A program made the translations under genes and the position numbers. This document shows positions 1 to 4,403 of a stretch of 9,951 nt of DNA, piece after piece (the stretch's first letter is position 1; every line of letters begins with the position of its first letter). Source of the stretch: Tannerella sp. (lineage in GTDB: Bacteria > Bacteroidota > Bacteroidia > Bacteroidales > Tannerellaceae); the NCBI GenBank assembly GCA_031261145.1, contig JAISJX010000190.1:1-9951 (forward strand), in the 5' to 3' direction. The notes beneath the pieces were generated by a model. The model was not told the DNA's origin. It was given only the letters and a program-made list of their open reading frames with translations, and searched no databases.

Positions 1-141
1 GCAACAGCATGTTTTCGATTCGCCGCCGAAAAGCCTGACGGATGCTAAATTTCCTCCACAATAATGAAACGCCAATGTCGGTTGAACAGCAACCGTCATC
101 GCTATAAAGAGCAAGAATACAGATATTACCTGTCGTTTCAT
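1..141 (-). CDS. Small secreted cysteine-rich protein, HYC_CC_PP-type (partial, runs off left edge)
   Basis: Reading leftward from an ATG at 141-139, 47 codons stay open to the window edge. Residues 1-24 are a clear signal peptide: a KR-containing start, a hydrophobic core at about 5-19 and a likely cleavage after Ala24 (PTLA|F). The mature part opens with HYCGG at 26-30 and reaches a run of three cysteines at 45-47. A start HYC followed by a CC pair is the signature I recall for the HYC_CC_PP family, short exported proteins of Bacteroidetes with no firmly known role; this assignment is from memory. The cysteines and histidine would suit metal binding, which is inference only. The start at 141 is preferred over an in-frame ATG at 159, because the predicted transcription start (about 160) leaves a usable short leader only for 141. 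The gene diverges from the AraC-type regulator at 368, its most likely local controller. Confidence 0.72.
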   Translation of the reverse strand, partial: MKRQVISVFLLFIAMTVAVQPTLAFHYCGGNLASVRLFGGESKTCCC

Positions 142-163
142 TATTTGTTCATTATTCATGGGA

Positions 164-195
164 CAAAGATAGTAAATTATTTTTTATATACCAAA
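164..195 (-). promoter_or_regulatory. Bacteroidales-type promoter for the HYC_CC_PP-type gene
   Basis: On the minus strand there is a perfect -33 TTTG (195-192), a 20-bp spacer and a perfect -7 box TATCTTTG (171-164), matching the Bacteroides consensus TTTG-N19-21-TAnnTTTG. The expected transcript start is near 160, giving a leader of roughly 20 nt before the ATG at 141. Confidence 0.75.
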
Positions 196-211
196 TACCA
201 CAAACATGGTA
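189..211. promoter_or_regulatory. Candidate operator between the divergent promoters
   Basis: TACCAAA (189-195) is followed at once by TACCACA (196-202), a tandem 7-bp near-repeat. TACCA (196-200) also pairs with TGGTA (207-211) as an inverted repeat with a 6-bp gap. The cluster covers the -33 box of the leftward promoter and lies just upstream of the rightward one, a plausible place for the adjacent AraC-family regulator to bind. The pattern is short and could be chance. Confidence 0.3.
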
Positions 212-212
212 G

Positions 213-243
213 TTTCAAAAAATCAATAAAATTACTATCTTTG
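213..243 (+). promoter_or_regulatory. Bacteroidales-type promoter for the AraC-family regulator
   Basis: A perfect -7 box TATCTTTG lies at 236-243. A one-mismatch -33 box TTTC lies at 213-216, with a 19-bp spacer. The transcript would start near 250, leaving a leader of about 118 nt before the ATG at 368. In that leader ATCAAAT (315-321) can pair with ATTTGAT (334-340) around a 12-nt loop, a weak hairpin of unknown meaning. Confidence 0.65.
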
Positions 244-367
244 CCAAAAAAATAATGGTTTGACGATAGCACGGATAAATAGTATTTAAAAAATTGAAAA
301 TTAATGGATAATCTATCAAATAACAAAATTACCATTTGATGAAAGATTGGTAAAAAAGGAGGCAACA

Positions 368-1213
368 ATGAATAAAATCCCCACTCACAAGATACACGAA
401 AAATTCGCAACCGGCATTTTCCTGAAGCGTTACCAGGACGGTGAGATTTCGCTGAACGGAAGTCCGGCGTCCGGCGTCAAGGAGATACATCGCGACAATC
501 ATTACCTATTCATCTTTCAGGAAAAGGGAGAGTTTTGTCTGCAAATAGACTTTCGGGAATATAGAACAACGGACGCCATGCTGATTTGTATCCTTCCGGG
601 ACAAGTGCATTTTGGCGCTGAGTTCGGCAATGTAACGGGCTGGGTGTTGGGTATCGACGCCCTGTTTGTGCGCGACGAATGGAAAGACCTATTTGAGGCG
701 ATATTGATTTCGGGAAATACCACGGCGCTTGATAGCGAAGCGTTGAGCGATTTGAAATACGGTTTTACGCTGTTAGACCGGAAAATACAATCCGGAAGCG
801 GTTCGCTGGCACAAGATGCCGCTGCCTTGCTGACAGGTATGATGGCCGAACTGTACCGGCAGCGCCTGCCCGTAGCCTCCAACCAACGGCTGACGGCGAT
901 TACACTCCAATTCAAATCCTTGTTTGCCGACCATCTGAAAACCTTGAAAAAACCGTCGCAGTACGCCGCCCTGCTCCATATTTCGTCGGCGTACCTGAAC
1001 GAAGCCGTCAAAAGCGTCACCGGTTTTCCGGCCGGTTACTGGATACAGTATGCAGTTGTGCTTGAGGCCAAACGCCTGCTGTTCTATACCGGCAAGAGCG
1101 TTGGTGAGATTGCTTTCGAGCTGGGATATGACGATAATGCCTACTTCACGCGGCTGTTTACCAAATCGTCGGGACTGTCGCCTACGCAGTTCCGTATGAA
1201 TTACCGTAAATAG
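368..1213 (+). CDS. AraC/XylS-family transcriptional regulator
   Basis: The product is a 281-aa soluble protein. Residues 1 to about 170 look like the effector-binding, cupin-like half of AraC-type activators (hydrophobic strands near 44-62 and 72-100, with an LPGQVHFG turn at 76-83). Residues about 185-281 are the DNA-binding half with two helix-turn-helix units: the first near 197-215 (YAALLHISSAYLNEAVK), the second near 244-264 (SVGEIAFELGYDDNAYFTRLF), followed by the typical SGLSPTQFR ending. The ATG at 368 is chosen because AGGAGG at 357-362 sits directly before it; a TTG at 347 in the same frame is less likely. It is divergent from the secreted HYC-type peptide gene and 81 bp from a small membrane-protein gene, so these are the likeliest local targets. 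The ligand cannot be read from the sequence. Confidence 0.9.
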   Translation: MNKIPTHKIHEKFATGIFLKRYQDGEISLNGSPASGVKEIHRDNHYLFIFQEKGEFCLQIDFREYRTTDAMLICILPGQVHFGAEFGNVTGWVLGIDALFVRDEWKDLFEAILISGNTTALDSEALSDLKYGFTLLDRKIQSGSGSLAQDAAALLTGMMAELYRQRLPVASNQRLTAITLQFKSLFADHLKTLKKPSQYAALLHISSAYLNEAVKSVTGFPAGYWIQYAVVLEAKRLLFYTGKSVGEIAFELGYDDNAYFTRLFTKSSGLSPTQFRMNYRK

Positions 1214-1237
1214 TCCAACACTTACCCCGTTTCTTCT

Positions 1238-1269
1238 ATTGCCCGCGCTTCACGAAGAGCGTAACTTTG
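1238..1269 (+). promoter_or_regulatory. Bacteroidales-type promoter for the DUF4405-type gene
   Basis: The -7 box TAACTTTG at 1262-1269 fits TAnnTTTG. ATTG at 1238-1241 is a one-mismatch -33 box with a 20-bp spacer. The transcript would start near 1275, about 20 nt before the ATG at 1295, so this gene need not depend on the upstream regulator's transcript. Confidence 0.6.
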
Positions 1270-1294
1270 CGCTATCATTTTAATACGCGAAGAT

Positions 1295-1531
1295 ATGGAC
1301 AAAAAAATCAATAAACGCGCCGGTGTTTCGATTGCGTTATTTATCATTTTCATTCTATTACCCGTTTCGGGTATCATGCTTGCCAAGACAAAGGATAACC
1401 CCGAAGCCTTTGCCGGTCGGTTTTGGGATGCGCTTCATGGCATTCTGGGTGTTTTGTTTATCATATCCGGCCTTTTTCACATTATTTTTAACCGGAAAGC
1501 GCTGAAGCATTACCTGATAGGGAAAAGGTGA
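1295..1531 (+). CDS. Small two-helix membrane protein, DUF4405-like
   Basis: The product has 78 aa with two predicted membrane helices at about 10-30 and 46-66, short loops and a basic C-terminus (KHYLIGKR). The second segment carries His48 at its start and His62 near its end, with the spacing and context (LHGILGVLFIISGLFHIIFN, 47-66) I associate with DUF4405 proteins. These resemble one half of a b-type cytochrome, in which paired histidines may hold haem. The role is unknown; a redox or haem-linked membrane partner is inference. The length and ending look natural for short family members even though the repeat element begins one base after the stop codon. It lies downstream of the AraC-family gene in the same direction but has its own promoter. 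Confidence 0.68.
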   Translation: MDKKINKRAGVSIALFIIFILLPVSGIMLAKTKDNPEAFAGRFWDALHGILGVLFIISGLFHIIFNRKALKHYLIGKR

Positions 1532-1690
1532 GGCTGTCTCATAAGCACGCAGATAACGCAGATTAGGCTGATTTTCGCAGATATATAGAAAAGCGATATA
1601 AACAAAAACGCAGATTATCGGTATTATAATAATCTGCGTTTATCTTTTATATCTGCGTAATCTGCGTGCTAAAATACTTATGAGACAGCC
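1532..1690. repeat. Palindromic repeat element with 14-bp perfect terminal inverted repeats (MITE/REP-like)
   Basis: GGCTGTCTCATAAG (1532-1545) and its exact reverse complement (1677-1690) bound a 159-bp AT-rich, non-coding segment. Inside are seven copies of CGCAGAT: forward at 1548, 1557, 1576 and 1609, and reverse at 1632-1638, 1651-1657 and 1660-1666. They sit nearly symmetrically, so the whole segment can fold into a long, interrupted hairpin; the right arm carries about six extra bases (TATTTT) next to its terminal repeat. No transposase is encoded and I see no clear target-site duplication. It sits between two convergent genes and starts one base after the DUF4405-type stop. It may be a non-autonomous mobile element or a dispersed REP-like repeat; copy number would decide. 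Confidence 0.7.
1606..1641. terminator. Bidirectional terminator-like hairpin at the centre of the repeat element
   Basis: AAACGCAGATTAT (1606-1618) pairs perfectly with ATAATCTGCGTTT (1629-1641) around a 10-nt loop. An A-rich run precedes it and a T-rich run follows, so it can act in both directions. It could end transcripts of both the rightward DUF4405-type gene and the leftward regulator pair. The stem is only moderately GC-rich. Confidence 0.5.
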
Positions 1691-1748
1691 CCACAGCCCT
1701 CGCCGCCTCGTCATTGAAAACGATAGCGCAAGCAATCCGGTACCTGCA

Positions 1749-2870
1749 TCAGTTAATACACGGTCTATTGCTCAGGACTTTTTCCGTCCTGACAAAGCGG
1801 CGGAAGCCCTGATAGCTGCTGAAACCGGCCTGAAGTATCAGTCCTACTTCGCTGAAATGGTTGTAGGCAGGGTCTTTGCGCAGGCGTTCCAATTCCTCCA
1901 AACGTAACAGGTTGATGTAGCGGCTGAAATTCATGTCGTATTCCTGGTTGATGAAATCCGACAGATAGGTACGGTTGGTTATCATCGGTAGCGTCAGGTC
2001 GGTGATTTTCAGTTCCGGATGCAGGTAAGGTTTCGTCTCGTGGATATATGCCTCAAACATTTCTTTGTTCAGCGCTTTCCCTTTTTCCTTTTTGTCTGCT
2101 TTTTCCGTCTTGATAATCACGTAATTTCCACCCAAGATGTTGTAACAGAGCACAGCATGTTGCACAATGAGTATGCCTCCCGGCAGCAGGGTCAAAAACG
2201 ATTCCGCCATTACCTGTATGGTAAAAAAGAGCGCCGCTACCGGTAGTGAAATACGCCCCACAAACAGTATCATCAACAAATACAGCCATTGCAGCGAACT
2301 TCGCCCCTCATCGGCCGAATATCCGGTAATGACTTTGCGGTAATGCAGCAACTGACGGATGACCGGCAACAGATACACGAAGCAGTAAATACTGGCCGTC
2401 GGGAAGCGATATATAAAGAATTTGGAATAGGCTTCGTAGCCCGGCTGCACAGCCCCGCGTGAAGTGACCAGCGCCAGTTGTACATCAAACGGCACAAACA
2501 ATGACCATCCCGCAAACGTCGCGACGATGACAACCGGTATCACGTAATGAATCACCGGAAACCGTTTGGCGCCGGTGGCGGTCAGCACATACACCAAATG
2601 GTAAAACACGACCGACACTAACATCAGGCAAATGTAGTACGAGGTATTTACATACACAAACACTGCCGGATAAAAAATGTACAGGAGCGTATTCAGCCAG
2701 TTGACCGCCACTATGCCGAAATAGACTATCGTCAACCGTAACAGGCGGCTGCTTGTCGGAGTATTTTTACCGTAATGCAGACGGTACGCCAGCGATAGCA
2801 ACAGGCACAGGAGCGACGAAATTATCGGCGCCATATAACCCGCCATGCGAAGTATATCGTTATTGTTCAT
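1749..2870 (-). CDS. Membrane-anchored AraC-type regulator (seven-helix sensor plus HTH), second gene of pair
   Basis: The product has 373 aa. Hydrophobic segments at about 8-30, 43-66, 70-97, 106-126, 150-172, 193-216 and 224-246 predict seven membrane helices. A charged linker rich in Lys and Glu (255-270) follows, then a cytoplasmic DNA-binding region at about 285-365. The region has a first helix-turn-helix with NRTYLSDFINQEYDMNFSRY (299-318) and a second with GLILQAGFSSYQGFRRF (343-359), as in AraC-family proteins. This build suggests a one-component regulator that senses something in the envelope and binds DNA from the membrane; the signal is unknown. GGAGG just before its ATG lies inside the end of the upstream paralogue, and the genes overlap by 11 bp, so translation is probably coupled. 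The C-terminus stops soon after the last helix, shorter than in classical family members. Confidence 0.82.
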   Translation of the reverse strand: MNNNDILRMAGYMAPIISSLLCLLLSLAYRLHYGKNTPTSSRLLRLTIVYFGIVAVNWLNTLLYIFYPAVFVYVNTSYYICLMLVSVVFYHLVYVLTATGAKRFPVIHYVIPVVIVATFAGWSLFVPFDVQLALVTSRGAVQPGYEAYSKFFIYRFPTASIYCFVYLLPVIRQLLHYRKVITGYSADEGRSSLQWLYLLMILFVGRISLPVAALFFTIQVMAESFLTLLPGGILIVQHAVLCYNILGGNYVIIKTEKADKKEKGKALNKEMFEAYIHETKPYLHPELKITDLTLPMITNRTYLSDFINQEYDMNFSRYINLLRLEELERLRKDPAYNHFSEVGLILQAGFSSYQGFRRFVRTEKVLSNRPCIN

Positions 2871-4035
2871 CTTTTCCGCCTCCTTCTGCGTGTATTTCCT
2901 GCTTGTCTTTCGCTCTCAAATAATGCTGGTAGTTCCCGAATCCCGCCATTTTCGCTAATTCGCTGCCGTTTTTTCTTCCGTTCGCCCGCAACGCTTTCAG
3001 GCGGGCGAACTCTTTCAGGCGGCAGGCGTTGAGGTATTGATTGAAGTTCATGCCGTAGGTCTGGTTGATGAATCCCGATACGTAACTGCGATTGGTATCC
3101 AAGCGTTCGGCAAGGGCGGCGAGGGTCAGGTGCGGGTCGAGATACAGTTTGTTTTTCCGCAGCAAACGTTCAAATTCCTGCACCGTAAAAGGCAGGCGAC
3201 GCGAAACGCTGTCAGGCGTGTACAGGGAAACCATTTTTTTCTTTCCGACTGTCTGCGGCATTTTCCGGCTTTCACGAAACAGTTCAAAATTCCGGCATAT
3301 CGTGTTGTACAAGAGGATGCCCGACTGTGTCGAAATCAGAAAGGCGGCCATACCGAGCATCAGGAGAGTGATATGCGTATGCGAAACAGTCATGACTATC
3401 AAGGGATTTATCACTAAGACAAACATCAGCGCCACCATGAGCGTAACCCATCTTGCCGGTATCAGCCTTGTTTTTTTGCCGGTTTGCGCATCGCGGTAAC
3501 TCCGCCACAGCAGGCGTACCGCCAGCACAAAATACACCAGCGAGTAAACCGCCCGCACCAGCGGAAGCAAGTCTATTTTGCGATACAACGCCACAAGAAG
3601 GCATGAAAACAAAAAAGTCGGAATGTAGAGCGCAAAGGCGTGAAAGCGCGAAGAACGTTGTCTCTCCGTGCGTTCGTCCCATCGTGCCTCCCTTTCGTCC
3701 CTTTCTCCACCCCTTTCGTCCTTTTGCCCCTTTGAATCTTCTCCTTTTGTACACACGATGAGTTGGCGAATGTAGGCGTACAGCGCTACCGGCATGCACA
3801 ACGCCGCCGGACAATAGAACGGAAAGAACACCGCAAACGCCTCCGGCATAAAAAGGTAGAAGAAGATGCCTGTCCACGTAACAGCCACTGTCATAAAATA
3901 ATACAGCAGGCGACGGGTCAGCCTTAGCACGTCGTCCGTCACACTGGCACGGCTTGCGATAAAACTGATAATCCCGCCCGTCAACGCAGTAAAGATGGGC
4001 AGACAGACCAAAAAAACAAGTACCGTCGTTTTCAT
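2860..4035 (-). CDS. Membrane-anchored AraC-type regulator (seven-helix sensor plus HTH), first gene of pair
   Basis: From the ATG at 4035 the product has 391 aa. Likely membrane helices lie at about 5-27, 42-63, 68-93, 132-151, 157-177, 193-215 and 220-244. A DNA-binding region at about 295-378 contains NRSYVSGFINQTYGMNFNQY (315-334), close in wording to the neighbour's motif, so the two are paralogues. Between helices 3 and 4 there is a highly charged stretch (97-130) of Asp, Glu and Arg, encoded by an imperfect DNA repeat; the neighbour has no such insert. The frame stays open upstream to a TTG at 4161, but that extension would cross the AT-rich promoter and palindrome, and ATG 4035 starts exactly at a hydrophobic helix. 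The predicted transcript start is one or a few bases before this ATG, so the mRNA may be almost leaderless. It likely governs nearby envelope genes and perhaps itself. Confidence 0.82.
   Translation of the reverse strand: MKTTVLVFLVCLPIFTALTGGIISFIASRASVTDDVLRLTRRLLYYFMTVAVTWTGIFFYLFMPEAFAVFFPFYCPAALCMPVALYAYIRQLIVCTKGEDSKGQKDERGGERDEREARWDERTERQRSSRFHAFALYIPTFLFSCLLVALYRKIDLLPLVRAVYSLVYFVLAVRLLWRSYRDAQTGKKTRLIPARWVTLMVALMFVLVINPLIVMTVSHTHITLLMLGMAAFLISTQSGILLYNTICRNFELFRESRKMPQTVGKKKMVSLYTPDSVSRRLPFTVQEFERLLRKNKLYLDPHLTLAALAERLDTNRSYVSGFINQTYGMNFNQYLNACRLKEFARLKALRANGRKNGSELAKMAGFGNYQHYLRAKDKQEIHAEGGGKDEQ
3690..3721. repeat. Short in-frame direct repeat encoding a charged loop
   Basis: CCCTTTCGTCC occurs at 3690-3700 and again at 3711-3721, a 21-bp (seven-codon) period, with related CGTTCGTCCC at 3671-3680. 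On the minus strand this encodes an Asp/Glu/Arg-rich stretch between membrane helices 3 and 4 of the regulator. It is a plausible slippage-generated, length-variable segment. Confidence 0.5.
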
Positions 4036-4039
4036 ACCG

Positions 4040-4070
4040 CAAAGATATGAAAAACAATTGTTTTCACAAT
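4040..4070 (-). promoter_or_regulatory. Bacteroidales-type promoter for the paired membrane regulators
   Basis: On the minus strand, TATCTTTG (4047-4040) is a perfect -7 box. ATTG (4070-4067) is a one-mismatch -33 box with a 19-bp spacer. The expected transcript start is about 4036-4038, almost on top of the ATG at 4035. The spacer contains the perfect 14-bp palindrome AAAACAATTGTTTT (4051-4064), a possible operator where a bound protein would block polymerase. Confidence 0.6.
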
Positions 4071-4077
4071 CGTAAAT

Positions 4078-4109
4078 TTTCAAAAATCGTAAATTTACGA
4101 TTTTTGAAA
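4078..4109. promoter_or_regulatory. Perfect 32-bp palindrome in the divergent control region
   Basis: The 32 bases are exactly self-complementary, centred between 4093 and 4094, with core ATCGTAAATTTACGAT (4086-4101). The 11-mer ATCGTAAATTT also occurs at 4069-4079, 17 bp before its copy at 4086-4096, and TTTTTACGA follows at 4114-4122. The site lies 7 bp upstream of the -33 box of the leftward regulator promoter and about 40 bp upstream of the rightward polysaccharide promoter. It looks like an operator for a dimeric regulator, perhaps one of the adjacent membrane regulators; a recombination site or cruciform is possible. Confidence 0.55.
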
Positions 4110-4148
4110 GTGAATTTTTACGAAAGTAGATACAGTAAATACCGTTTT

Positions 4149-4181
4149 TTTGTGTTTTCAACTTATTTCACGCTATCTTTG
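4149..4181 (+). promoter_or_regulatory. Bacteroidales-type promoter for the polysaccharide operon
   Basis: TTTG at 4149-4152 and TATCTTTG at 4174-4181 are perfect boxes separated by 21 bp. The transcript would start near 4188. No inverted repeats flank the promoter closely, so there is no sign here of the invertible promoters that switch many Bacteroides capsule loci. Confidence 0.7.
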
Positions 4182-4403
4182 CAGATTAAATAATTTGCCG
4201 AAAAGGTATTTTAATTTAATAATTCGGGACTTTCCCGGTGAATGTGACACAATGAAATTGCGGTTCTTGAGAAAGTGGATTTAGGAACTTCATAATCGTA
4301 TTTGATTGGTTTACAGTCAATAATAGTTGCTCCATTTGGGAGTGACGTGCGGTTTCCGTGGAAAAATTCAGCTTAATATGAAATAGGACATAGATTTAGA
4401 ACG

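Larger units (their letters stand above)
4036..4403. other. Divergent intergenic control region and operon leader (368 bp)
   Basis: This gene-free stretch holds, left to right, the leftward promoter, the 32-bp palindrome, the rightward promoter and about 215 nt of leader before the dehydratase start. The leader has two small stems, CGGGA/TCCCG (4225-4237) and CTCC/GGAG (4330-4342), and no evident intrinsic terminator. One frame reads open for short stretches on either side of a TAA at 4293-4295, and a 39-codon minus-strand frame spans 4216-4335. Neither has a convincing start or ribosome site, so I do not call them genes. No NusG-like antiterminator gene, common at the head of Bacteroides capsule operons, is present here. 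Confidence 0.6.

Noticed and set aside
64..255. 63-codon plus-strand frame at the left end
   Set aside because: It overlaps the secreted peptide gene on the other strand and both promoters of the divergent spacer; the product is low-complexity.
517..1020. 167-codon antisense frame across the AraC-family gene
   Set aside because: It shadows a well-supported regulator; there is no promoter or ribosome site and the product is Ser/Arg-rich and featureless.
1548..1666. Seven CGCAGAT copies considered as a CRISPR-like or iteron array
   Set aside because: Copies are only 7 bp, in both orientations with irregular spacing, with no unique spacers of constant length and no cas or rep gene nearby; a folded palindromic element explains them better.
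3284..4057. Long open frame of 257 codons on the minus strand in another frame within the first membrane regulator
   Set aside because: It lies out of frame over a gene with clear helices and an HTH, has a composition explained by the GC-rich overlapping gene, and shows no recognisable domain.
4078..4181. Invertible promoter of the type that switches Bacteroides capsules
   Set aside because: The palindrome is one contiguous site upstream of the promoter; I see no second inverted copy on the far side of the promoter that would allow inversion, and no invertase gene in the window.
4216..4335. 39-codon minus-strand frame in the operon leader
   Set aside because: No ribosome site, no promoter on that strand and no recognisable motif; likely chance.
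4379..4387. Mini-frame ATG AAA TAG just before the dehydratase
   Set aside because: Two codons only; could matter for translation control but nothing else supports it.
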